A stretch of 64,000 bases of DNA from Liolophura sinensis (Eukaryota > Mollusca > Polyplacophora > Chitonida > Chitonidae), in assembly GCF_032854445.1 (NCBI RefSeq), contig NC_088300.1, positions 78,903,084 through 78,967,083 on the forward strand, read 5' to 3'. Made by a program: the position numbers and the translations under genes. Positions within the stretch are counted from its first letter, which is position 1; every line of letters starts with the position of its first letter. Below are positions 11,601-26,600 of this stretch, in pieces. Below the pieces are notes generated by a model, which was not told where the DNA came from, did not search any database, and saw only the letters and a program-made list of their open reading frames with translations.

Positions 11601-14600
11601 AATACCAGGTTGTGCAATAGGTAGAGTGTGTGTGTCCAGCTAGCTGAGGTTTACCAACTCACACATGTACAATGTATTTACATGTGTGTTAGGCTTGTAG
11701 ATGGGTGGTCATGTAATGTGTATGCACATACACTGTATGTCTAATGTTCCAGAAGTGCATTTGTGGTTATCACGTGTGGATGACCAAGGATTGACTTGAT
11801 GTCAGATCATAGCGGAAGCTTGTACTGACTAGTTTACCCCTCACCCCACTGGAACAAGGGAGGGTAATGATGTACATAAACATACATTGGCGAGATAGGA
11901 AAACAAGTCTAACTGACAACAATTGATCTTTGAGATCAAAATGTTTATCTCGATGTTATGACTAGCACATTTCTAATAACTGGACTAAGAGGAAAGCCTG
12001 CAATAGCTATATGTATCAGGGGTCAAAATGTTGGCTCATTCACTGGTTTATAAGAGCTCAAAATAAAAACGATGACCTTAAGGTGAGCCCGGGTCATCGG
12101 TCACCAAAAAGATTGCCTATACTTTGTGTCATGCAAATATACATTTGTTCAGACACATAATGTACATGTACATGTCTTAATGATTGTGGTATTTTATCCA
12201 TTTCCGTATTGGCGCCTTTAAGTCATATTTGGTGACCTAAATTTTGGTTGAAGTCATCACTCAGAAGAGTCCAACCACAGTTGGTCCAATCCAATCCAGT
12301 CCCATGATTCCTTATTTTGGGATGTGCTTTTGGTACTTTTATCAATCATTTGTGTTTCAAAACTATTACTTCATTTGGTAGTTAAGGTTTCACCTCTCTA
12401 ACCAGAGAGGACACATTGAATGAGCAGTAGATAGGGATTTCTTCAGATCCAATCAGTGACAACAAGTCTGAATCAGGAGCGGCAAACACAGTGATGGCAG
12501 GGTTTGTGCTTAATGGGTATATGATAACATGTCATAATCTGTGGAGAATCACGTCAGCTATGTTCACACAGGACCCAAGGTGAAACAGATTGCTAGACAC
12601 CCTTTTGTTATTGAGATTTCCATTTTATGAAGATGAGCCTAATTCTGTAACTATACATGTATAAACAGACATGTCAAATTGATACATACAGAATACATGT
12701 AGATATATCTTGCGATGCTCATTGTGTTTATTTAGTAAAATGCAGTCATAAAATTGGTTTGTATTTCATTTCCTCATGTTCAGTGTATTTGTTACAACTC
12801 ACACATGTATATAGAATGAAATTCCAACACTGGTTTGTGCTAATGCTAACATTTTGTTGTCAGTATGATTTTAAAATGATTGAAATGTTGGACCATGCCA
12901 CATAATGAATGAACATTACAGACGGGTTCATTGTGTATTATGCATGTACCTGTGTATAGTGGAAACCTGATAGGAGTTTTGCTTTTTTTTTAGGCATTCC
13001 TACCTGTAAATGTACCTGTGTATAGTGGAAACCTGAGAAGAGTTTCACTTTTCTGAGGCACTCCTACCTGTACATGTACCTGTGTATAGTGGAAACCTGA
13101 GAGGAGTTTCACTTTTCTGAGGCACTCCTACCTGTACCTGTACATGTACCTGTGTATAGTGGAAACCTGAGAAGAGTTTTGCTTTTTTTTAGGCATTCCT
13201 ACCTGTACATGTACCTGTGTATAGTGGAAACCTGAGAAGAGTTTCACTTTTCTGAGGCACTCCTACCTGTACATGTACCTGTGTATAGTGGAAACCTGAT
13301 AGGAGTTTCACTTTTCTGAGGCACTCCTACCTGTACCTGTACATGTACCTGTGTATAGTGGAAACCTGAGAAGAGTTTTGCTTTTTTTTAGGCATTCCTA
13401 CCTGTACATGTACCTGTGTATAGTGGAAACCTGAGAAGAGTTTCACTTTTCTGAGGCATTCCTACCTGTACATGTACCTGTGTGTAGTGGAAACCTGAGA
13501 AGAGTTTCACTTTTCTGAGGCACTCCTACCTGTACATGTACCTGTGTATAGTGGAAACCTGAGAGGAGTTTCACTTTTCTGAGGCACTCCTACCTGTACG
13601 TGTACCTGTGTATAGTGGAAACCTGAGAGGAGTTTCACTTTTCTTAGGTGTCTAGGTGTCTACAATACTGGGTGTCTAACACTGCCCTGTGGCACATATA
13701 TGTATGTGAATCACTCATATACAAGGCTCTATGAATGCCACCCATGAATTGTATGTACATGTTGTTCTAACTGAGACTAGCCTGCAGCTCATCATCTGTG
13801 TATGTGTGTGAGAGAAATGATTTGCTGGACATGTTTGTACATGTATTTGTGGTTTCTACTTTAAAGGCTACATGTACTTAAACAGCCATGATGGAGTTTG
13901 GCCAGGTACTGAAAACCCTGTGGTGGACTTGGTTACATTGGCTGGACTAAGACTATAGGTACACAAGCGTTAGTCTGGTGATTGAGTGACCATCGAGGAG
14001 GTACACTGCACTGCACATGTATGTGCCGTTCAGGCTTGCCCTTTTCACTCGCTCAGTGGCGGGTTATACCCAAGGTGGTGTGTGGATGATGCCAGTGGTA
14101 ACAGTTTGGAGCAGCTGAGGGTCTTCTTACCCTGAGTTCATTGATCAACAAGTGGAGTTAACTGGGAGGCTTCCACTGTCATGGGTGCTGGCAGATATTT
14201 TCTTGTCATTTTAAGTTTTGCTCATAAGCTACCTGTGAAGTCTTCATATCACGTAGGGTGAGAGTTACAATGTACCTAAACAGAAAATCTAATAAATCTG
14301 GAGGACTTGTGGCTGTATTGTCAAGACAGATCAGAATTTGTGTAAGTGTAAACTGCTGGCAGAAAGGGGTGTAACCGCGCCCCCAGCATCTCTCTGTGGT
14401 TGTGTTCACCTCCCTGCCCTCCAGATGGTTTGGCTGTTAGGCCTGGACCCAGGTGTAATCAAGGAACTGCTCCTGACTATAGAGGTATTCATGGCACCTT
14501 ACATTTATGCTGTTTGCAGACTGCTGTTTGGGACCCTTTACCCAGCGTATGCTTCCTACAAGGCTGTCCGGACAAAGAATGTCAAAGAATATGTAAGTAT

Positions 14601-17600
14601 GAGGTTTTCTTTCTAGTATTTCTTACAAATACATTCAGTAACACATTTAACTTAATATACAGTAGACATGGATGAAGAAACCAAAGTTGAAACCAAATTA
14701 AAAAGCTGTAGAATGTAGGACATACATGTACATGTAGCTCTGTACAGGTGAAGAGTTTCTAGCCAGTTCCACGTAGACAACAGGTAACATGTAGATGTAC
14801 ATGTACCTTATCACAGTTGTGGAACATGTACATGTGCCTTATCACATAGTCGTGGAACATGTACATGTACCTTATCACATAGTCGTGGAACATGTACATG
14901 TACCTTATCACTTAGTCGTGGAACATGTACATGTGCCTTATCACATAGTCGTGGATCATGTACATGTACCTTATCACATAGTCGTGGATTTTGTACATGT
15001 ACCTTATCACATAGTCGTGGATCATGTACATGTACCTTATCACATAGTCGGGGAACATGTACATGTACCTTATCACATAGTCGTAGATCATGTACATGTA
15101 CCTTATCACATAGTTGTGGAACATGTACCTTATCACATAGTTGTGGATCATGTACATATACCTTATCACATACATGTAGTCGTGGAACATGTACATGTAC
15201 CTTATCACATAGTCATGGAACATGTACATGTACCTTATCACATAGTCTTGGATCATGTACATATACCTTATCACATAGTTGTGGAACATGTACATGTACC
15301 TTATCACATAGTCGTGGATCATGTACATGTACCTTATCACATAGTCATGGAACATGTACATGTACCTTATCACATAGTCGTGGATCATGTACATATACCT
15401 TATCACATAGTCGTGGAACATGTACATGTGCCTTATCACATAGTCGTGGAACATGTACATGTACCTTATCACATAGTCGTGGATCATGTACATGTACCTT
15501 ATCACATAGTCGTGGATTTTGTACATGTACCTTATCACATAGTCGGGGAACATGTACATGTACTTTATCACATATTCGTGGAACATGTACATGTACCTTA
15601 TCACATAGTCGTGTAACATGTACACGTACTTTATCACATAGTTGTGGAACATGTACATGTACCTTATCACACAGTCGTGGAATGTACATGTGCCTTATCA
15701 CATAATCGTGGAACATGTACATGTACCTTATCACATAGTCGTGGAAGGTACATGTACCTTATCACTTAGCCATGGAACATGTACATGTGCCTTATCACAT
15801 AATCGTGGAACATGTACATGTACCTTATCACATAGTCGCGGAACGTACATGTACCTTATCGCATAGCCATGTAACATGTACATGTACCTTATCACATAGT
15901 CGTGGAACATGTACATGTACCTTATCACATAGGCATGGAACATGTACATGTACCTTATCACATTGTCGTGGAACATACATGTACCTTATCACATAGCCAT
16001 GGAACATGTACATGTGCCTTATCACATAGTCGTAGAACGTGTACATGTACCTTATCACATAGGCATGGAACATGTACATGTACCTTATCACATAGCTGTG
16101 GATCATGTACATGTACCTCATCACATAGTCGTGGAACATGTACATGTACCTTATCACATAGGCATGGAACATGTACATGTACCTTATCACATTGTCGTAG
16201 AACGTGTACATGTACCTTATCACATAGGCATGGAACATGTACATGTGCCTTATCACATAGTCGTGGATCATGTACATGTACCTTATCACATAGCCGTGGA
16301 TCATGTACATGTGCCTTATCACATAGTCATGGAACATGTACATGTGCCTTATCACATAGCCGTGGAACACGAGTATGTACATGTACACATTACTACATGT
16401 ATACCTGTTCGTGACATACATATACTTGCATCGAAAAGGTTGTGTTACAGTATGCTTGCTCATTTTTAAACACATTTCACCTTTTTACACTTATAGATTA
16501 ATACATGTTTGTAAGATGTGCTTGAAGTTCCTTGAAGTAAAAGTGGTTTAGAGAAGAAAGACAGAGAGAGAGACATCTTGTGAAGCTTCTCTCAGTGTCC
16601 TACAATCCTGCTGATGACCAGAAAGCTGCCAGAAGCAGCCAAGAATGTGAAGACATCAGTTCCAGGATAATCTCCTTGAAGTTTTGGAAATTATAGTTAC
16701 CATTGACAACCACAGGTGAAAATCGACCAGTCCAGTGTAATTGATGGCCTTGTCTTGAAGGCTTCCAGAAGGACACTTAACAAGCAGGCAAGATTTCTCG
16801 TTACAGACTGGGTTAGATAACAGCATTCACTTCTCCTTCACTGTGATAATTTCCACAGTTTCAAGCTGAGGTGTAATATGCCCGTAATAGCAGCTGCTGC
16901 CCAGAGGCCACTGCTTCCTACTGTATGCAGGCATACATGGTTAACAAGATGAAAAAATGATCCCCAGTATCTGGCCAGCCATTCACAGACATAATTATCT
17001 CATCTCCTCACATCCACTGCTTCGTATTTTACTCTCAGCTTTCATCCAGCACCAGAAAATTAGAATGCAGCACTGTGCAGAAGCATGTCCTTCCCATATT
17101 ATATTCTTGTATTGTGTTACCTCTTTGTGCTGACAGCCAGCTTGTCCAGGAACACAGTGGTTTAATAATCATATTGCATCTCGTCTCAATTTACAATTTT
17201 TACCATTTAGAGACTTGGGTCTCAGATGCTTTCCCTCTTTTCTTCAGTCAACATTTAATCAGTCATTGCATTTAAATATCAAGCTGCCAAAGGGAAAAGT
17301 TGAGATAACATCTTTCCGAGCTAAGGTTCGGGTTAAAGGCAGTTGTACTTTATGATATAATATGAATAAGTCAGTAAATGGACTTGTAAATAAGAGGAGT
17401 AAATGTTCTGAGTAAAACTGTCTCAAACCATTCTCTTCTCCGGTCATATGTGGGAAAGTCTGCCAGCAGCTGCAGATGGTCGTGGGTTTAGCCTCCCACC
17501 ACAATGCTGGCTTCCATCATATAAATGAAGTCATTTTAGGTAAAAGCCGTTCAGGCTGTTAGAAACGTAAAATCATACTATTTTGAACTAAGCACATAGG

Positions 17601-20600
17601 TAACTGACCATAAACAACAGTCTGTCATAAACAGTCCATATGCTAAAGATTAGGCCAAAAGGGGACAGCTGGCTGGGAATGATTGGAGACATGTACAGAA
17701 ATAGAGTGCAGTGAAAATTCTGACATTAAAGTGCACACCCAGGGATAGCAGTTGAAAGGACACAAATGTTTCTTTCTGTTGTTAATATTTATATTGATGC
17801 TTTAATCCATACTTAAGAATATTTCACTTACTTGATGGCAGCCAGCATTATGGTGGGAAGAAACAGGGCACTGGGCGGAAGAAACCCTTGACAATCTGCA
17901 GGTTGCTGTCACGCCTTCCCACTTATGACTAGAGAGCATACCAGCATGAAATGGACATGAATTTCGTGAGAGGCTTCTAGTTATTGTGCTCAGCTACAAC
18001 GCTATTAAACCTCTCGGCCGTTTAGAACCCTTCTGTTTGATAATAAACACTGCAGACCCAAAGTTATTTGGACACAAGGTTCTTTGACTCGAGTCACCAT
18101 TAAACCCCTACGAGTACCAAATGGGACTACAGCATCTTGTCACAAAGATTTTTCAGTGTTTCATAATGGTTCATCGTATTGCATTGGTAGTAGGTACATA
18201 CAGCATAGCTTCAACCAAATGATGTCTTTTTTTCACATTACAACATTTTCAAGACTTCATTTCAAAACATCTCATGATATTGAACTGAAACTTCACCATG
18301 AGAAGTTATAGATCATGTTGAATTGAAACCTGTAACATCGCCATGAGAAGTTATAGATCATGTTGAATTGAAACTTTAAACTTCACCATGAGAAGTTATA
18401 AATCACGTTGAATAAAAACTTGGAATCTCGCCATGAGAAGATAGAGGTCTCTGTTGAATTGAAACTTTTTACCATGAAAAGGTATAGATCATGTTTAATT
18501 GAAATATGAAACTTCACCATGAGGAGATGTTGAATTGGAACTTTACTGTGAGGAATTATAGATCATGTTGAATTGAAACTTGGAACTTCACCATGAGGAG
18601 TTATAGATCATGTTGAATTGAAACTTTACTGTGAGGAATTATAGACCATGTTGAATTGAAATTTGAAAGTTCACCATGAGGAGTTACAGATCATGTTGAA
18701 TTGAAACTTGAAAGTTCACCATGAGAAGTTATAGGCCATGTTGAATTAAAACTTGGAACGTCACCATGAAAAGATAGAGATCTCTGTTGAATTGAAACTT
18801 GGAACTTCAGCATGCGAAGTTATAGATCATGTTGAATTGAAACTTAGTATGTGGCTATGAGAAAGTATAGATGTCTGCTGAATTGGACCTTCACCATGAG
18901 AATTGTTGAATTAAAGCTTGGTATGTGGCTTCAGCAACAAGTTACAGACCAAAATTTAGGCCATTTTTGTATTGTTATTTACTTTGACATAGTTGTTATT
19001 CTGTAAATAAACCAGTAGGGGGCATTTATTGCAAAAACAGGACTTCCAGAATGCTTATTTGTTTGACAATCAGCGGTGCTTCTCACTAGCTGTGACAAAG
19101 ACTTGTTTGAAGTTGCAGCTTGGAAGTTTCACAAAATTGGTTAAAATTGTGAGGCTTAGTTTGCTGTTGTAGCCATCTGATTGGCTGGAGGTCATGATTT
19201 AATTAAGCAAAAGATAGTCATAATTACATGTATGGCCAGAGGAGGAGCCTTTCTTCTCTGTCAAGCAACTCACTTATGGCTGTGAACCTGGAAGAATCGT
19301 TAACAATGGAGGCAAATGACCTTATGGTGTGAGCAGCTTTGCAGTGTTTGCTGTTTTCCTAGGGGGTACAGTCTCAATCCTGATAATTGAGAATCTGTAT
19401 TAGGATGCATTTCCAGGCCCCACATGCACCACAGATAGTTGATTCATCCTATTTGTAAAGAAATACATCTTTGGCAAGTCCTTGGTCAGATTTACGGGTT
19501 TTGTTTATGTGTTAGGATGTATATGTACATTGTGTTGTTTGTGTTAATGAACTAGATGTTACAGTGAACCAGCTTAAAGGATTAGCTTTATAACAAGGAC
19601 ATTAAGCTCTGATTTGGATACATGCAATGAGAATATACTGTCATTACTAAAGGAGTTAAGATGTAGGAACATGAAAGAATAGGAATGGGGAACTGAATCT
19701 GTTTTAGAGTCTGTACTGTAATACCCTTATTCCTAGTCTGTTGATTACACTTTATGATATTTGTGATGGAGTCAGAGCTACATTTGTTGTAAATCCTGAC
19801 TTAGCCTGCCATTTTAGACATGATAATTTGGTAAGCAGCCAGGAAGCAAAGGGTGTGAGGTGACAGCTAGGGACAATGCTTCAGGCCCCTCCTGGAAGCT
19901 GAAGAACTCCGACCCGCTCACAACATTCTCTTCCAACCCCTCTCTTCAGCCTGCCTCTGTTCTCGAGACCACTGCCAAGACACCAAAGTCTTATAAATTA
20001 ATGCCTCATTGAACCTACATGTATAGCCAGCTCACAGGTGCTAGCTACAGACGTGATGCCTCCCTCCGAATTGGACTCCACTTCAGTTTCACACTCACAG
20101 GTTGTTTTTTTGTTTGTTTTTTTTTTTTCTCTTCTTCAAAGGGTACTGTCATAACAGGGTTTTTGAGCTGACGACATCATTTCAGGTCAAAAGTACATCA
20201 TTTTTTAGAATTGCTTGGGAATGGCTGAGGATAGATGTGCATGTACATCAAGGTTTATGATATTCATACTCAGTGATTTTAATATTTCTTTTTTGTCTCT
20301 ATGATATGATGATAAGGACAGCCAGTAAGCAGCTCTCTTTTTGTGCAAACCAGTCACAATGGCTCAATGGGTAGAACATCCGCTTAGGGGGTGGTAGATA
20401 TAGGGTCAGTCCTTCAATAAATCATCAGAGTGAAGCAGCACTACATACATGTACATGTGACATAGTTCTCAACCACCTCTACATGTACATACATGTACAT
20501 GCGACATAGTTCTCACCCACCTCTACACATACATACATGTACGTGCGACATAGTTCTCAACCACCTCTACATGTACATACATGTACATGCGACATAGTTC

Positions 20601-23600
20601 TCACCCACCTCTATACATACATACATGTACATGCGACATAGTTCTCACCCATCTCTACACGTTCATACATGTACATGCAACATAGTTCTCACCCACCTCT
20701 ACACGTACATACATGTACATGTGACATAGTTCTCACCCACCTCTACACGTACATACACGTACATGTGACATAGTTCTCATTCACTTCTACACGTACATAC
20801 ATGTACATGCGACATAGTTCTCACCCACCTCTACATGTACATACATGTACATGTGACAAAGTTCTCATTTACTTCTACACGTACATACATGTGCATGTGA
20901 CAGTTCTCATCCACTTCTACACGTACATACATGTACATGCGACATAGTTCTCACCCACCTCTACACGTACATACACGTACATGTGACATAGTTCTCACCC
21001 ACCTCTACATGTACATACATGTACATGTGACATAGTTCTTACCTACCTCTACACATACATATATGTGCATGTGACAGTTCTCACCCACCTCTACACATAC
21101 ATACTTTACATGTGACATAGTTCTCACCCACCTCTACACGTACATACATGTGCATGTGACAGTTCTCATCCACTTCTACACGTACATACATGTACATGCG
21201 ACATAGTTCTCACCCACCTCTACATGTACATACATGTACATGCGACATAGTTCTCATTTACTTCTACACGTACATACATGTACATGCGACATAGTTCTCA
21301 CCCACCTCTACATGTACATACATGTACATTTGACATAGTTCTCACCTACCTCTACACATACATACATGTACATGTAACATAGTTCTCACCTACCTCTACA
21401 CATACATACATGTACATGCGACAGTTCTCACCCACCTCTACACATACATACATGTACATGCGACATAGTTCTCGCCCACCTCTACACGTACATACATGTA
21501 CATGCGACATAGTTCTCACCCACCTCTACACGTACATACATGTGCATGTGACAGTTCTCATCCACTTCTACACGTACATACATGTACATGCGACATAGTT
21601 CTCACCCACCTCTACATGTACATACATGTACATGTGACATAGTTCTCATTTACTTCTACACGTACATACATGTACATGCGACATAGTTCTCACCCACCTC
21701 TACACGTACATACATGTACATGCGACAGTTCTCACCCACCTCTACACGTACATACATGTACATGCGACATAGTTCTCACCCACCTCTACACGTACATACA
21801 TGTACATGTGACATAGTTCTCACCCACCTCTATACGTACATACACGTACATGTGACATAGTTCTCACCTACCTCTACACATGCATACATGTACATGCGAC
21901 ATAGTTCTCATCCACTTCTACACGTATACATGTACATGCGACATAGTTCTCACCCACCTCTACACGTACATACATGTACATGCGACATAGTTCTCACCCA
22001 CTACACGTACATACATGTACATGTGACATAGTTCTCATCCACATCTACACGTACATACATGTATACACATGCCACTAAGCAATCATTGCAGACCTATCCA
22101 TGATAGATTTCTCAGTGTGATTTATATCTTGTCTATAAACAGGCTATTCTTGTCACTGTTTCCTACCATTCCTGTATTAATCATTGTGTTTGTACTCGTT
22201 CAGCCCGTGGGGTGTCAGTCACCAAGCCCAATGCAATATGATACAATTACATGTACATGTACCAGCCTGCTTAATGGGATGAAAATCTCTCCTAGGTAAA
22301 TCTCAAGAGTCCATGAGAATAGATGAACACTGTAGTAATATTAGCACCTTTGGGAATTCTTGCAGACATCTATTTCTGGAAACCTCTCTGATATACAGGT
22401 GTATACATCAGTTTATTGACAACTTCCCATAAAAACACTATGATGCACTGCATTTTTTGATAACTCGCCAAGAAAGCAGCTATATTAAATCCATCATTCA
22501 TGATTTTAGTGTGGATGTTGTTTTACCTAGTTAAAGTAGATTTCTATTAGGTCTTCCTGAAAGCTCTGTTCCTGGCCATTGATGCTGATGACCTGCTAAA
22601 ACCTCCCATCCTTCATACGGTTTAATGTGCTACAAGTGTGTGGACATGCACAGAGGCTTTTTTCTCTGCCTCTCAGATCACCCGTCTCTATTGAGCCATT
22701 CTACGCGCTCAGCCGTAGTACAACCTTTATTCAGGCTCTAGATGAAATTAGATGTCCAGAGAGATATTAATTGGACAGGATAGGTTGCTGTTGAGAGTGT
22801 GCCACGAGATCAGAGTCATGGCCAGTGAATTGCGCTTTCATTAGACCTAGTTGGGAAGATCAATCTGGCATGACATGCTGAGATAGTGCTGTCACAACTA
22901 GCTCCAGGCAAGTTGTATCAGACCTCTACCTTACTGTGTATAATGTTGTCAGCAAAATCTGGCACTTGACAATACAAGCTTATACATGTACCTGTGTATG
23001 TACATCCTCTAACACAGGCTCCACATTTTGTCATAAGAAGGACTTCCAAAATGTCTAAGTTGTAATTGACATGTATTAAATGTATTAAAAACAAAGTAAA
23101 TTTAAGCCTGCATGATGTTTTACCTGCATGTACATGTTCAGTTGGTGTGTCTACAACATGTATATTTCCTGTTAAAGTATATTACTCCAGCTGAGGGGAG
23201 TTCACTCTGTAGAAAACCTCCTTTTTGCCCCTCTGTGACCTACATGTAGGGCTGTATACTTGGGGGACCAATTTATTTACAATCTCTGGCAATCTGCCAA
23301 ACTGGAATAGACAGATAGACCTGTTTACTAGTAGCTACACTTCTCCCTCTCATGACTAGGCCAAGGGACCATCTTCAAATTTCATGCCGTCTGAACATTT
23401 TCATTTTTATGGTGCAAACAGCACATGTATGTACAGTTTATATTTTTTGAAATTATGAAATTTTCTGTTTTGTTAGATCTGTGCTGTAAGGGTAATGTTT
23501 ACATTCAGATTTTATGATATGTTTGGTATGAAATTTAAGACTTAAACTGACCTACTTATACATGTGAATGTTCTTTTTTGGTAATTATTTTGTGTAAAAA

Positions 23601-26600
23601 CATGCATTTGGTGATAAGAGGTTGAAAGCTGCTGTAGCCATGAACAGAAGTTTAGAAGCCACACTGCAGTTCTGATGAAATGCAAATAACATGTAACGTT
23701 TGTTGTCATTGAACGGTTGTTGTCACACGTCTATGATTAGTGAGAATGCCTTTAAAAACCCCATGTACAGATTAAGGAGGATAATATGTTTTGTCCACAT
23801 GTGTTATTTCGTTATCTTCAGAGAAATCTTCCTCTCATCACAGATGCAGTACGGCCTCTGAACTAGGCCATTGCCACTTCATCTTTTTATGTTTTTTCTC
23901 TTACCACCAAAAGCAAATGTTTTTTTTATTTGATTGTGGCCTCAATTCAAGATCAGTGTCACTGGTTTCTCTAAATAATAAATGGTGATTAACTCTGCCT
24001 ATGGTCTCCTTGGGAAAAGGTAGGCTCCGTGGAAATTTGGTTAAGGCTGTGAGTGAAGTAAATCCATTCCCTTCAGAGCCTCATGACACCCTACAAGCCA
24101 CAGATTTATGTACATGTATCAGCCCATTACTTGTGCTCAGCTTCTGCCAGAACAAGGTTAAGCTGGAAACCTCATTCAAGGACATGTAGGCTACAGTTGA
24201 CCAACCAAATTCTCTGGAGAAGTAAAAGGCATCCATGTGTATATTCGTGCACATGTATGTGTAGACAGACATGCTTCTGCCATATTGTATTGTTGTGTAC
24301 CACATACATGTATACATGTAAGGCTTTTATTTATTTAATTGATTAATGTTTTGCGCCATACTCGAGAGATGGCAGCCAGCATCATGGTAGGAGGAAACCA
24401 AGAAGAGCCTAGCTGAAACCGGCCATGACCATCCACAGGTTGCTGACAGACCTGTAAAAATTTTAAGATGTACATGTAACATTTCACAAGTTGTTGCATA
24501 TGTGCATATTTGTTTTTGCTTAAGGGGAATCAAAACAGTTTATGTCATCATGATGCAAATCTACTGAGGGAAATTGGAAGTGCAGAATCTGTCTTCTGTT
24601 GATTAAATTGTCCATACCTGTCATTGATGTTGTGTTGTATAGACTAGGTTGAAAATGATGATAAAAGTCACTAATGTGTCAGTGGTGGTAACACACATGT
24701 ACTTGTATGTGTGCTGGTCATAACAGAGGTGTGAAGGCATTCCCCCATAATTACTAAGGGTTATTTTAGGAACTGACCAGTCAGACTGGTCAAACCCTAG
24801 CCAAGCTAGGTCAGTGGGACAGGCCGAAATAGCTTGCCAGCCAGTGTAGCTGTCACACAGGACACTTCATTAGCCAGAGGGCTCACCAGGCAAGCAGCCT
24901 CAGAGGAGTGATGGTCACAGGCAGTTATCAATCTTAATAAACCTTACTACCCTATCATGTTAATTAGCAGCTCAGGGTTTGATATGCCCACTCAGTGCTG
25001 AATTCCCATGCTGTCCATAACTGTATTGATCTGACTGGTGTTCTCACTCTGTTCCATCTCCTGGTCATGCTCACTCATCTCTACCCTCACCACAGACCAC
25101 CGGGCAAAACCCGCATGGAGAACCGAATTATTACACCTAATGTAGTAAAGTCACATGCACAAATTCCTCAACCTTTTCACATACATGAAAGAGCAATTTT
25201 CACTGCAATGTGTCCTCCTTTTTAATTTGCCATTGAAGACAAAACAGCATTGGTTAGTTTGACCAATTTCAGGGTTTTGGAAAAAATACAATATTTTCAA
25301 TCTGAAAAGTTCAATAATGCCCTCAAACTATGCTTGAATTAACATGTTGTCAGTCTGCAAAGCAGTTGGAAAATTACAGCTGGTGTACATGTACGTGGAG
25401 GCTGTGACATTTACATCACATTTACTTTTACATGTAAGTATCTAAATACATTTATACATTTATCCTTCTTACATGCACATGCTCTGGTACATGTACACTT
25501 CATTTCAGACATTTACTTTATTACATTTTGGTGCATTGAATTACCCTATCACACAAGATTCAGTGCCTTCCCATAGAGAAGACCGGCCTTTTAAAAGTGA
25601 TGTCCTTATCTAATTCTTTCAGTTCACCAAATCTTATTAAAACCGAGTAAGACTAGGTGTTAGTCTGGCTGGAGACCACTGAGCTGATGAACTCTAGAAC
25701 TGTGATTTAAGGGCTAGTTTCTCTTAGGTTCCATCTGGCTGCTGTACGTACCCACCAGGGGGCGTTTTGATGACCACATCAGCCACCTGCACTGACCCAA
25801 CTTTCATCTCACATCACCTTCAACTTTTCAAGTCCTAATATAAATATGCCAATGAATTTCTTTGCCATAGTTTGAAAAGAAGGATAAAGACTGCAGACTT
25901 TTTATTGAAAAACATGTATTCTTTCTCATGTTTTACACGTACATGTAGTTTTTATGACAGTCATGACCACATGTTCATAGTGTACCAGAGTTCTGTTTAC
26001 CTGTAATGGTGTCTTTAGGGGTAGGAAGTAAATGTCCATGTCTTACAATGTATTGTTCATATGGTAATCCACCGTAGCTGTCAAGATGTGCTGCAGGCTG
26101 TAATCTCAAAACAGATCTTACATTATATATACATGTACTCAAGTACTACTTCCACTAAAAGTGTATACATTACATGTACATGTACGAGCTCTGCTGTAGT
26201 TCATAGTGTGTTCCAGCAGAAACACATTTAGCAATGCAGTTTGCAGTGGAACTGAAGGTCTGCTGAAGTCAAAATTTTGATGTGTAGTGCTAGTTATTCA
26301 TTCCCACTCAGTCAATCAACCTGTGACGTGCAGTATCAAACCTTAGGCTCCCTTACCTCTACCTGTCAGTGAACATCAACCTGTGACCTGTTGTATCAAA
26401 CCCTAGTTATCCCTTACCTCTACCTGTCAGTGAACATCAACCTGTGACGTGCAGTATCAAACCTTAGGCTCCCTTACCTCTACATGTCAGTGAACATGGA
26501 CCTGTGACGTGCAGTATCAAACCTTAGGCTCCCTTACCTCTACATGTCAGTGAACATGGACCTGTGACGTGCAGTATCAAACCTTAGGCTCCCTTACCTC

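Larger units (their letters stand above)
2663..14519 (+). other. REEP intron 1 (11.9 kb)
   Basis: Contains three tandem arrays (5961-7380, 8910-10185, 12945-13650), a SINE tail near 10880, a member of a dispersed repeat family near 4100 and a locally repeated module at 5388-5965. Outside these (2663-4092, 4316-5387, 7381-8909, 10186-10878, 10971-12944, 13651-14519) I see AT-rich sequence with scattered ACATGTAC motifs and no supportable gene. Confidence 0.75.

Noticed and set aside
14338-14519. REEP starting at an ATG or TTG upstream in the exon 2 frame
   Set aside because: The sequence before 14520 has a clear acceptor (TGTTTGCAG) and no family similarity, while the exon at 2631 supplies the expected N-terminus in phase.
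14795-16475. Open frames of 130-270 codons with 11-residue [11 protein letters not shown] or [11 protein letters not shown] repeats
   Set aside because: They follow from the 33-bp tandem array and are open on both strands at once, which real genes rarely are.
20345-20440. Functional tRNA gene
   Set aside because: A- and B-box-like sequences are present, but no acceptor or anticodon stem pairs, so it is a SINE head.
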